Source: Hyphomicrobiales bacterium (GTDB lineage: Bacteria; Pseudomonadota; Alphaproteobacteria; Rhizobiales; Beijerinckiaceae). From it: DNA of 64,000 nucleotides. Where the stretch lies: NCBI GenBank assembly GCA_027489535.1, contig JAIXZO010000022.1, positions 390,703 through 454,702 on the forward strand, written 5' to 3'. Below are positions 1 to 8,716 of this stretch, piece by piece (within the stretch, counting starts at the first letter, position 1; the number at the start of each line of letters is the position of its first letter). Position numbers and translations under genes: made by a program. The notes under the pieces were generated by a model, which saw only the letters and a list, made by a program, of their open reading frames with translations, did not search any database and was not told where the DNA came from.

Positions 1-2
1 CC

Positions 3-680
3 ATCCATCGCCGCGGCTTTCTTGGTTTGTTTGCGGCCGGACTGGCCGCGCAGGCGTTGCCGGGCAGAGCCGTCGCCGCCGGCGCGACCACGACGGTCAC
101 CGCCGACGAGGCGCTCGCGAAGTTGAAGGCGGGCAATCTGCGCTACGTCAACGACCCGCAAATGTGCGCCGCCGACCTTGCGGGGGCGCGCGCGAAAGTG
201 ACCGGCGTGCAGCTGCCGTGGGCCACGATCATCAGCTGCTCGGACAGCCGCGTGACGCCTGAATTGGTGTTCGGCGGTCTCGATCCCGGCACGCTTTTCG
301 TCGCGCGCAATGCGGGCAACATGGTCGACACGGCGACGATGGGCACGCTCGAATACGGCGTCGCCGCGCTCGGCACCCCGCTGGTGGTCGTGCTCGGGCA
401 TCAGAACTGCGGAGCGGTGGTGGCCGCCTGCGAAGTCGTCGAGAAGGGCACGGCCTTTCCCGGATCGATCGGTTCGATGCTCGAGCCGATCCTGCCGGCC
501 GCGTGGGCGATGCGGGGCTCGGCGGGCGACTTCGTCGAAAACACCGTGCGCGAAAGCGCGCTGCGTACGGCCAAGCAAATCCGCGAGAAGAGCCCGATCG
601 TGTCCGCGGCTGCCGGAAAAGTGAAGGTCGTGGCGGCACGCTACGACCTCGCCACGGGCGCGGTCATCTTCCTCGATTGA
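3..680 (+). CDS. Beta-class carbonic anhydrase with Tat-type signal (5' end outside window)
   Basis: Interconverts CO2 and bicarbonate. The frame is open to the left edge, so the start codon lies upstream; a TTG at 27 is in frame but would cut off the export signal. The first visible residues read HRRGFLGLFAAG, a twin-arginine motif, followed by an alanine-rich stretch ending AVAA, so the enzyme is probably exported folded to the periplasm. Zinc-site motifs of the beta family are present: SCSDSR (about nt 234-251) supplies one Cys and the Asp/Arg dyad, and GHQNCGAV (about nt 396-419) supplies the His and second Cys. The family call is firm from the motifs; export is inferred from the signal. 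The next gene starts 86 bases downstream on the same strand. Confidence 0.93.
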   Translation: MHRRGFLGLFAAGLAAQALPGRAVAAGATTTVTADEALAKLKAGNLRYVNDPQMCAADLAGARAKVTGVQLPWATIISCSDSRVTPELVFGGLDPGTLFVARNAGNMVDTATMGTLEYGVAALGTPLVVVLGHQNCGAVVAACEVVEKGTAFPGSIGSMLEPILPAAWAMRGSAGDFVENTVRESALRTAKQIREKSPIVSAAAGKVKVVAARYDLATGAVIFLD

Positions 681-766
681 GCCTCGACGGAGGCTTCATC
701 CCGCTCCGCCGTGCCGGTCGACGGACATGCCGCCGACCTGTTGGCATCACCTGAAAAGTCAAAATC

Positions 767-1087
767 ATGATCAAGATTTCGGGAATTCTGCTCGTCTGCC
801 TTTTGGCGGCGGGTTGCCAGACGGTCCAGGAACAGGCGGCCGAAGACGACGCCGTTTGCCGCGGCTACGGGTTGCAGGTCGGTTCGCCCGCCTATGTGGA
901 CTGCCGCAAATTCATCGTGAACGACCGTACGGCGCGCAAGCAGTCGTCCGATCAGTTGCGCATGGTGCAGAGCGTGGCGGGTGCGCTCGAGAGCAGCGCG
1001 AAGCCCAAACAATCGACGCTGCCCCCGAGCAAGAAGTGCAAGCTCGTCGACAAGGGCAACGGCGTGTCGATGATGGAATGCGTCTGA
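767..1087 (+). CDS. Small predicted lipoprotein, 106 aa
   Basis: Function not recognised. The N-terminus is a lipoprotein signal: Lys-3, a short hydrophobic core and the lipobox LLAAGC, giving a lipidated Cys at residue 17. The mature part is about 90 residues, polar, with Cys residues in DDAVCRGYG, YVDCRKF, KKCKL and the C-terminal MMECV that could form disulfides in the periplasm. The YGLQVGSPAYVDCR segment resembles short cysteine-containing repeats of small alphaproteobacterial lipoproteins. ATG start. It follows the carbonic anhydrase and precedes tRNA-Glu. Confidence 0.8.
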   Translation: MIKISGILLVCLLAAGCQTVQEQAAEDDAVCRGYGLQVGSPAYVDCRKFIVNDRTARKQSSDQLRMVQSVAGALESSAKPKQSTLPPSKKCKLVDKGNGVSMMECV

Positions 1088-1120
1088 GGGACGTCCGTGC
1101 CGGGAGCCCCCGAGGGGACT

Positions 1121-1195
1121 TGGCGCTCCGTGCGAGAATCGAACTCGCCTTTGCCGCGTGAGAGGCGGCTGTCCTAACCGATAGACGAACGGAGC
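1121..1195 (-). tRNA. tRNA-Glu (CTC)
   Basis: On the minus strand the 75-base segment folds as a cloverleaf. The acceptor stem is GCTCCGT with ACGGAGC (7 bp), the discriminator is G and CCA is encoded. The anticodon stem GCCGC/GCGGC encloses loop CTCTCAC with anticodon CTC. The T arm GGCGAGTTCGATTCTCGC contains the usual TTCGA loop. The D loop contains GGTTAGGA. It sits alone between a lipoprotein gene and an rRNA-modification gene. Confidence 0.95.
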
Positions 1196-1379
1196 GTCGG
1201 CGCATCTGCGCGGACGCGTTTCGTATAGCGGGGGCGAATGGGAGCGGCAACCGCTTTTCTCGCACGGCGCGCACGGCCCGGCGGGCCGGTCGATCTTGAC
1301 GGATGGACCACGGAGCCGCATGAACCGGCCTCCTGCGACGGCCTCGATGCCGTCCTGCAACGAGGCGGCGAGCCGGATC

Positions 1380-2480
1380 ATGTCCCGAAAGACCAAAAAG
1401 GCCGATCGGGAGATCGCAGCCGCCGAGATCGCGGCTCTGCCCGCTCCGGTTGAAGAGGCTCCTGCGCCGAGCATCGTCACCGTGTCCGAACGGGGCGAGG
1501 CGGCGTTCGTCGTCGAGGACGCGGAAGCGGGGCGTCGCCTCGATCAGGTTCTGGCGGGACGATTGCCGGACATTTCGCGCACCCGCCTCAAGGCCCTGAT
1601 CCTCGAAGGCGTCGTGACGCTGAACGGCCGGACCGTCGACGATCCCGGCCGCAAGACGGCGACGGGCGACGCGATCGCGCTGCAGGTGCCCGAAGCGCGC
1701 CCGGCGGAGCCCGAGCCCGAGGCGATCCCGCTCGACGTGGTGTTCGAGGACGAGCATCTGCTGGTGCTCGAAAAGCCCGCGGGTCTCGTCGTCCATCCGG
1801 CGGCGGGCCATGAAACCGGCACGCTGGTGAACGCGCTGATCGCGCATTGCGGCGACAGTCTCTCCGGCGTCGGCGGCGTGAAGCGGCCCGGCATCGTGCA
1901 CCGGCTCGACAAGGACACGACGGGGCTGCTGGTCGTGGCCAAGCACGACAAGGCGCACAAGGGCTTGGCCGCGCAATTCGCGGACCACGGCCGCACCGGA
2001 CCGCTCGAGCGTGCCTATCGCGCCGTGGTGTGGGGCGTGCCGATGATGCGGCACGGCACCATCGACGCGGCGCTCGACCGCTCGACCAAGCATCGCGACC
2101 GCATGGCCGTGGTGTCCGGCGAGCGCGGGCGCGAAGCGATCACGCATTACGAGGTCGAGGAGACCTTCAAGGACGCGGCGGGAGCGCCCGTGGCGGCGCT
2201 CGTGACGTGCCGTTTGGAGACGGGACGGACGCATCAGATCCGCGTGCATATGGCCCATCTCGGCCACCCGCTGATCGGCGACGCGACCTATGCGACCGGG
2301 TTCCGCACCAAGGCGGTGAAGCTCGGGGAAGCGGCGCGCGCGGCGGTCGAGCGGTTTCCGCGGCAGGCGCTGCATGCGGCGGTGCTGGGCTTCGAGCATC
2401 CGGTGACGACGGAGGAGATGTCCTTCGAGAGCGATCTTCCCGAAGACTTGATGCATCTCATCGAGACCCTGCGCGTTTAA
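1380..2480 (+). CDS. rluD: RluD-family 23S rRNA pseudouridine synthase
   Basis: Predicted to convert specific uridines of 23S rRNA helix 69 to pseudouridine. After a disordered N-terminus comes an S4 RNA-binding domain (around GRRLDQVLAGRLPDISRTRL) and the RluA/RluD catalytic domain, with the signature HRLDKDTTGLLV carrying the catalytic Asp, and ETGRTHQIRVHMAHLGHPLIGD near the C-terminus. The start is uncertain: the ATG at 1380 (MSRKTKK) is used because residues further upstream look non-coding, but an ATG at 1320 has a better ribosome site (GGAG, 4 bases away). rpoH follows 142 bases downstream, an order common in alphaproteobacteria. RluA/RluC paralogues cannot be fully excluded. Confidence 0.92.
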   Translation: MSRKTKKADREIAAAEIAALPAPVEEAPAPSIVTVSERGEAAFVVEDAEAGRRLDQVLAGRLPDISRTRLKALILEGVVTLNGRTVDDPGRKTATGDAIALQVPEARPAEPEPEAIPLDVVFEDEHLLVLEKPAGLVVHPAAGHETGTLVNALIAHCGDSLSGVGGVKRPGIVHRLDKDTTGLLVVAKHDKAHKGLAAQFADHGRTGPLERAYRAVVWGVPMMRHGTIDAALDRSTKHRDRMAVVSGERGREAITHYEVEETFKDAAGAPVAALVTCRLETGRTHQIRVHMAHLGHPLIGDATYATGFRTKAVKLGEAARAAVERFPRQALHAAVLGFEHPVTTEEMSFESDLPEDLMHLIETLRV

Positions 2481-2622
2481 GCGATCCGAAGGCCGAAACG
2501 CACGTAACCGTTTGTTGCCCTCTTTCGGCCATGCTCCGGCTCATGATAGGCAACATGAACGGTCGGCCAACACGGCGACCGCGATGGATCAGCCGAAATC
2601 GGGGGTCCGCAAGGAGGTCTTC

Positions 2623-3531
2623 ATGGCATCCGCCAATCTGCCGATCGTCGCCGCCGAAGGCGGCCTTTCGCGTTATCTCGACGAAATCCGCCGTTTCCCC
2701 ATGCTCCGCCCCGAGGAGGAGTACACCCTTGCCAAGCGCTGGCGCGAGGACGGGGACCGTGAATCCGCACACAAGCTCGTGACGTCGCATCTGCGGCTCG
2801 TGGCGAAGATCGCCATGGGCTACCGGGGCTACGGCCTGCCGATCGGGGAAGTGATCTCCGAGGGCAATGTCGGCCTCATGCAGGCGGTGAAGCGATTCGA
2901 GCCCGAAAAGGGCTTCCGCCTCGCCACCTACGCGATGTGGTGGATCAAGGCGTCGATTCAAGAGTACATCCTGCGCTCCTGGTCGCTCGTGAAGATGGGC
3001 ACCACGGCGAACCAGAAGAAGCTGTTCTTCAACCTGCGCAAGGCCAAGAGCCAGATCTCCGCCTTCGAGGAAGGCGATCTGCGCCCCGAGCAGGTGAAGA
3101 CCATCGCCACCAAGCTCGGCGTCACCGAGCAGGACGTGGTGGACATGAACCGCCGGCTCGGCGGCGACGCCTCGCTGAACGCGCCGATCCGCTCGGACGG
3201 CGACGGCGACGGCGACGGGGAATGGCAGGACTGGCTGGTCGACAATTCGTCGAGCCAGGAGAACATTCTCGTCGAGCAGGAAGAAAGCTCGAACCGTCAC
3301 GCGGCGCTGCGCGAGTCGCTCTCGGTGCTCAACGAGCGCGAACGACGCATCTTCGAAGCGCGCCGTCTCGCGGACGATCCGATCACGCTCGAAGCGCTGT
3401 CCGAGGAATTCGGCGTGTCGCGCGAGCGGGTGCGTCAGATCGAAGTGCGGGCGTTCGAAAAGGTGCAGAAGGCCGTCCGCGACCTCATGGCCGCACGCGA
3501 ATCCTCGACCGAGCTTCTGACGGCCGACTGA
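2623..3531 (+). CDS. rpoH: RNA polymerase heat-shock sigma factor RpoH (sigma-32)
   Basis: Directs RNA polymerase to heat-shock promoters. The ATG at 2623 has a near-perfect ribosome site (AAGGAGGT at 2611-2618) and gives 302 residues, normal for RpoH; in-frame upstream codons back to 2512 have no such site. Sigma region 2 is seen in VISEGNVGLMQAVKRFEPEKGFRLATYAMWWIKASIQEY. The RpoH-specific box QKKLFFNLR directly follows. Region 4 with its helix-turn-helix is GVSRERVRQIEVRAFEKV at the C-terminus. An acidic Asp/Gly repeat (SDGDGDGDGEW) lies in the linker before region 4. Many alphaproteobacteria have two rpoH genes; which one this is cannot be told. Confidence 0.96.
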   Translation: MASANLPIVAAEGGLSRYLDEIRRFPMLRPEEEYTLAKRWREDGDRESAHKLVTSHLRLVAKIAMGYRGYGLPIGEVISEGNVGLMQAVKRFEPEKGFRLATYAMWWIKASIQEYILRSWSLVKMGTTANQKKLFFNLRKAKSQISAFEEGDLRPEQVKTIATKLGVTEQDVVDMNRRLGGDASLNAPIRSDGDGDGDGEWQDWLVDNSSSQENILVEQEESSNRHAALRESLSVLNERERRIFEARRLADDPITLEALSEEFGVSRERVRQIEVRAFEKVQKAVRDLMAARESSTELLTAD

Positions 3532-3543
3532 GGATTTGGCCGG

Positions 3544-4962
3544 TCAGCGCCAAGCCTGAAGGGCGTCCGCCACCACGCGGTCGCCCGTCGGGCCCTTTTC
3601 GACCAGCAGAAGCGCGCGACGCCCGTCGGCGAAGCGGACGGGCAGCAAGATCCAGTTGCGCGTGCGCAGAAGGTCGCGATTGCGCTCGATCTCGGCCGGA
3701 AGGTTCGTCAGCCCCATCAGGAAGACGTTGTCGGTGACGGGGACGGGCAAGCCGGCCAAGGGGTTGCCACGCACGGATTCCTCGGTCCGCATTTCCGGGA
3801 CGCCGATGTCGCGCACCGGACCATGCGCGTTCTCCGGCGTGCGGAAGCGGAACTCGACGAGATGCGAGGCGGGAAAGCGCGTATCGCGATTGCGCCGCAC
3901 GAGGATGTCCGCCCCGGTGAGAGCACCGCCGAGTTCGATCGTGGCGCGGATCGCGACGTCGCTCTCGCCGGTGTCGAGCCGCCACACGACGCGGCCTTGC
4001 GTGGTGCGGGTCTCGGGCGAGCCTTCGACGGGCTCCTCGAACAGGGCGGCGCGCTGCGTGACCTGCAAGCCGCCCCCCGGCGCGGTTCCTGCGGGAGCGG
4101 AGCCGGCGGCGGGCGCTTCTCCGGGAGCGGGCTCCGACGGAAGACGTTCGCTGATCTTGCGCTCGCCCTCCTGCGTCGCAACGGGCGTCTGACGTTCGAA
4201 ATCGGCCGGCGTATCGCGCAGGGCGAAGGCGAGGACGCCCACCCCGATCACCACCGCCGCAATGGCGAAGCCGAGAATGATGGGCCGCAACCACGACATG
4301 TCGCGCTCGCGCCGCTCGGAAATGCGGGGCCTCGCAATGCCGGAATCATCGTCGGTCGATGCATCCGCCGAAGGCTCGGCAGGTGCCTCCTCTGAGGACT
4401 GCCGCTCCGCGCGCTCCCGAGGCGGGACCGATACCACCTGCATGACGGGATCGCGGCGCGCGGGAGCGACGGGCGCGGGAACCGGAGGTTCGACCGAAGA
4501 CTTCACCGGGGCGGCGGCGCGTTCGACGGGCTTCGACGACGCGGCGGGAGGCGTGACCGGGGGAGCGGCGCGGGACGGCGTCTGACCGGGCGAGACCTGA
4601 ACCGGCGGCGCAACGGAGGCTTTAGCAGGCGGCGAAGGCGCCGCGACCGGCGGAGCCTGAGGTGCGACCGCCACGGGCGGAGCCGGAGGCGCGGCGGCGG
4701 GCTGGGGCGCACGCGGCGCGGGAGCGGGCTCGACCGGCGCCGGAGGATCGAACCGCTTCGCTTCACGCTCCACCCGCGCGACCGAATCGTCGAAGGCGAC
4801 GAGTTCGGCCTCGATGGCCTCCGGCGCGACGGGCGGGTCGGCCTTTCCGAGTTGAGTACCAAGTACTTCCCGCGCCCGCCGATACACGAAGGCGCGCTGC
4901 TCGGGCGTGGATTCGCCGAGGCTCGCTATCGTGCGCGACAGAAGCGGAAAGTAGTCTGCCAT
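3544..4962 (-). CDS. Proline-rich single-pass membrane protein with conserved exported C-terminal domain, 472 aa
   Basis: Function unknown. Residues 1-75 form a conserved-looking charged helix region (YFPLLSRTIASLGESTPEQRAFVYRRAREVL). Residues 75-170 are a Pro/Ala/Val-rich low-complexity spacer, and residues about 226-247 form one transmembrane segment. The remaining 200 residues are predicted periplasmic and contain a compact domain (GRVVWRLDTGE to the C-terminus, with PVRDIGVPEMRTEESVRGNPLAG). The layout resembles TonB- or TolA-like spanning proteins but no TonB motif is visible. It is convergent with rpoH (12 bases between the stops) and lies just downstream of purA on the same strand, 60 bases away. 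Confidence 0.85.
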   Translation of the reverse strand: MADYFPLLSRTIASLGESTPEQRAFVYRRAREVLGTQLGKADPPVAPEAIEAELVAFDDSVARVEREAKRFDPPAPVEPAPAPRAPQPAAAPPAPPVAVAPQAPPVAAPSPPAKASVAPPVQVSPGQTPSRAAPPVTPPAASSKPVERAAAPVKSSVEPPVPAPVAPARRDPVMQVVSVPPRERAERQSSEEAPAEPSADASTDDDSGIARPRISERRERDMSWLRPIILGFAIAAVVIGVGVLAFALRDTPADFERQTPVATQEGERKISERLPSEPAPGEAPAAGSAPAGTAPGGGLQVTQRAALFEEPVEGSPETRTTQGRVVWRLDTGESDVAIRATIELGGALTGADILVRRNRDTRFPASHLVEFRFRTPENAHGPVRDIGVPEMRTEESVRGNPLAGLPVPVTDNVFLMGLTNLPAEIERNRDLLRTRNWILLPVRFADGRRALLLVEKGPTGDRVVADALQAWR

Positions 4963-5022
4963 CGGTGCTCGTCGGTCCCCGGGGGTGTTCAGCTTCGGAC
5001 TTTCAGTTGCGGCGGCTCCGCA

Positions 5023-6315
<1,293 letters not shown>

Positions 6316-6360
6316 GAATTCCATTCCTCGGCGGCGGGCGGCCCACGGGCCCCACGAACG

Positions 6361-6400
6361 AAAAAACCCCGGCTCTTTCCGCAAGTCGGAAACGCCGGGG
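6361..6400 (-). terminator. Rho-independent terminator upstream of purA
   Basis: Read on the minus strand, a composite hairpin (outer stem CCCCGGC/GCCGGGG, inner stem TTTCCG/CGGAAA around loop ACTTG) is followed directly by six T residues. It lies between the glutamine amidotransferase gene and purA, so it should end the upstream transcript; it could also act in a purA leader. Confidence 0.85.
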
Positions 6401-6502
6401 CTTGCGGGCGACAGTTAGCCGCTCACGCCCGCGCCGTAAAGCGCCCAGGGGCCGGAGGGAGGGAGTTTTCCTAAGGCGGGTAGGGGTGCGGGGAAAAACG
6501 TT

Positions 6503-6628
6503 CCGTCATTGCGAGGAGCGCAGCGACGCGGCAATCCAGGGGGCGCGCCTCGGTGGTCGGGGGTGTCGACCACGGCGGGTCCGCGGCCGGCGTCAGCTGG
6601 ATTGCTTCGCTTTCGCTCGCAATGACGG
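6503..6628. repeat. Palindromic intergenic repeat, family A, copy 1
   Basis: A 126-bp element with inverted ends: the left end begins CCGTCATTGCGAGGAGCG and continues to GGCAATCCAG; the right end is CTGGATTGC through CGCAATGACGG. A second copy at 11924-12048 shares the ends and part of the interior (GCGCCTCG-TGGTCGG). The ends look like the widespread alphaproteobacterial palindromic repeat. It contains no coding sequence and fills the gap between purA and the amidotransferase gene. Confidence 0.88.
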
Positions 6629-6637
6629 GATGGGTGG

Positions 6638-7501
6638 CTAAGCTCGGCCGCGCGCGGATTTTGTCGGGCGGACGCGGTGGCGGATGAAGTTGTTGATTTC
6701 GGTCGTCCGGCGGGCGGGGTCGAGGATGTCGGCGTCGAGGCCGAGGCGCCAGGCGAGGTCGGTGCGGGCGGGGTCGCGGGCCAGCGTGCGGAGGGCTTCG
6801 ACATGGGCGGCGTGGTCGTCGGCGTCGCGGCAGAAGCCTTCGGCCGTCATCGCGGCGGCGCTGCGCTCGAGAATGGAGGCGAGTTCGGCCAAGTCGAATT
6901 CGGGGTGATATTGCACGCCCCAGAACACGCCGCCCTCGTGGCGGATCTCGGCGGCCTGCACGGGCGTGGGACCGTTCGACGCCAGGACGTCGATGTAGGC
7001 GGGCAGCGTGGTGACGGCATCGAGATGGACGGCGGGGGCGTCGAAGGTGTTCGGCCGTCCTTCGAGCAGGGGATGCCCCCTGCCCGCCTCATGCAGCGTG
7101 ATCTTGCGGGCGAAGCCGATCTCGCGGCCCGCGGGATTTTTGTGGACGTCGCCGCCGGCAGCAAGCGCGCCGACCTGGATGCCCCAGCACGAGCCGAAAA
7201 ACGGGGTGCGCGATTTGTAGACGGCGCGCGCCAGCTCGATCTGCCGCGTTACCTCCGGGCCGCCGTCATAGGCGTTGAGCGCCGAACCGGTGAGCACGAC
7301 GGCGTCATAGGACTCGAGCCCGGCGGGGTCCGGCAGGTTCGCGCCCTCGTCGGCGGGAAAGGCGACGTCGCAGACCGCATCCGGCGCGAGCGAGCGCAGC
7401 ACCTGCGCGTAGGAATCGGACGGCGTGAGGCCGTAGCCGTCGCGATAGGCCTCGCGCGCCCTGCGCACATTGCCTTCGACCACGAGGAAGCGAAGCGTCA
7501 T
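6638..7501 (-). CDS. Class I glutamine amidotransferase (stand-alone GATase1 domain), 287 aa
   Basis: Predicted glutamine-hydrolysing or gamma-glutamyl-cleaving enzyme; the substrate is unknown. The class I triad is visible: nucleophile Cys in PFFGSCWGIQVGA and the His/Glu pair in GVQYHPEFDLAE. The segment VVLTGSALNAYDG matches the oxyanion-side loop of GuaA-like GATases. A C-terminal helical extension of about 80 residues (from ASILERSAAAM) is charged and may be lineage-specific. The start at 7501 (MTLRFLVVEG) begins directly at the first beta strand. No GMP-synthetase ATPase partner is adjacent. It is divergent from the EamA transporter. Confidence 0.88.
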   Translation of the reverse strand: MTLRFLVVEGNVRRAREAYRDGYGLTPSDSYAQVLRSLAPDAVCDVAFPADEGANLPDPAGLESYDAVVLTGSALNAYDGGPEVTRQIELARAVYKSRTPFFGSCWGIQVGALAAGGDVHKNPAGREIGFARKITLHEAGRGHPLLEGRPNTFDAPAVHLDAVTTLPAYIDVLASNGPTPVQAAEIRHEGGVFWGVQYHPEFDLAELASILERSAAAMTAEGFCRDADDHAAHVEALRTLARDPARTDLAWRLGLDADILDPARRTTEINNFIRHRVRPTKSARGRA

Positions 7502-7566
7502 TGCCGGTATGTCCGTCGAGGTTTCGTCGATACTGGAAGCTCTTGCCGGTAGCACACGGCGCGGGA

Positions 7567-8580
7567 ATGCAGAAGGCGGCGGGCAGACGCGCGGGGGGCG
7601 GCCTTGTCGCTGTGCCCTCGGCATGTCAAACGGCGAAGATCGCCCGCAGCAACGGACAAAGCCCCTTGATCACTTTCTTTCGCCGCGCCGGCCGGTGGGC
7701 CGACGGCCAAGCCGTGTTGCTGCTTCTCCTGACGATGTTGATGTGGGCGGGCAATGCGGTCGCGGGACGGTTGGCGGTCGGCGAAATCTCGCCGATGGCG
7801 ATGACCTGCCTGCGCTGGACCATCGTCTGCATCTTCTTGCTTCTCACCGCGCGCAAGCAGGTGGTGGAGGACTGGCCGGAGCTGCGGCGGCATCTGCCGA
7901 TGGTGATGCTGATGGGCGCGCTCGGCTTCACGTCGTTCAATGCGCTGTTCTATCTGGCGGCGCATCATACGACCGGTCTGAACATGACCATTCTGCAAGG
8001 CTCGATCCCCGTGTTTACGCTGATCGGAGCCTTCATCGCGTTCCGAACGAAGGTGACGGGCCTGCAGGGTGTGGGCGTGGCGATGACGCTGTTCGGCGTG
8101 CTCGTGATCGCCACGAAGGGCCACCCGGAGGCGCTGAGCGCGCTGGCCTTCAACATCGGCGACATCTGGCTGCTGATCGCCTGCGTGCTCTATGCGAGCT
8201 TCACGGTGGCGTTGCGCAAGCGGCCGAAAACCTCGGGTTTCGGATTTTTCGCGGCGATGGCGGTGGTGGCGGGGATCACCTCGCTGCCGCTGCTCGCCTT
8301 CGAGGCCTATCGCGGCGACCTGATCTGGCCGACGCCGAAGGGCATGGCCATTCTCGCCTATGTGGCGATCTTCCCGTCGTTTCTGGCGCAGATCTTCTTC
8401 ATGCGCGGCGTGGAGCTGATCGGCCCGGGCCGGGCGGCGCTGTTCGCCAATCTCGTGCCCGCCTTCGGGGCGATCATGGCCGTGGTGGTGCTGGGCGAAA
8501 GCTTCGAGCTCTACCACGCCGTATCGCTGGCCCTCGTGCTCGGGGGAATCATGATCGCGGAGCGGTTGGGGCGGCGGTAA
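7567..8580 (+). CDS. EamA/DMT-family permease
   Basis: Inner-membrane transporter of the drug/metabolite superfamily with about ten hydrophobic helices arranged as two EamA repeats; the first begins AVLLLLLTMLMWAGNAVAGR and the second about DIWLLIACVLYASFTVALRK. Substrate unknown; relatives include amino-acid and metabolite exporters. The start is uncertain: the ATG at 7567 (337 aa), a GTG at 7612 and a TTG at 7666 are all in frame, and the last leaves few residues before helix 1, which is usual for this family. None has a convincing ribosome site. It is divergent from the amidotransferase gene. Confidence 0.86.
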   Translation: MQKAAGRRAGGGLVAVPSACQTAKIARSNGQSPLITFFRRAGRWADGQAVLLLLLTMLMWAGNAVAGRLAVGEISPMAMTCLRWTIVCIFLLLTARKQVVEDWPELRRHLPMVMLMGALGFTSFNALFYLAAHHTTGLNMTILQGSIPVFTLIGAFIAFRTKVTGLQGVGVAMTLFGVLVIATKGHPEALSALAFNIGDIWLLIACVLYASFTVALRKRPKTSGFGFFAAMAVVAGITSLPLLAFEAYRGDLIWPTPKGMAILAYVAIFPSFLAQIFFMRGVELIGPGRAALFANLVPAFGAIMAVVVLGESFELYHAVSLALVLGGIMIAERLGRR

Positions 8581-8594
8581 GCACGAACTTTCTT

Positions 8595-8697
8595 CATGGT
8601 GAGGAGCCCCGCATGGCGGGGCGTCTCGAACCATCTCGCGTCGGCGGCCGAAAACCTCGTGGTTCGAGACGGCGCTGCACGCCTCCTCACCATGAGG
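8595..8697. repeat. Palindromic intergenic repeat, family B, copy 1
   Basis: A 103-bp element with inverted ends (CATGGTGAGGAGC at the left, GCCTCCTCACCATGAGG at the right) and two internal arms containing GTCTCGAACC and GGTTCGAGAC. The copy at 25576-25677 shares both ends and most of the centre (CCGAAAACCTCGTGGTTCGAG). It lies between convergent genes (the EamA permease and serA) and may fold as a long hairpin that ends transcription on both strands. Confidence 0.87.
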
Positions 8698-8716
8698 TTT
8701 TCGGAGACCGGAGTCC

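Noticed and set aside
1098..1120. Terminator after the small lipoprotein gene
   Set aside because: GC-rich sequence next to tRNA-Glu has no good stem and no T run.
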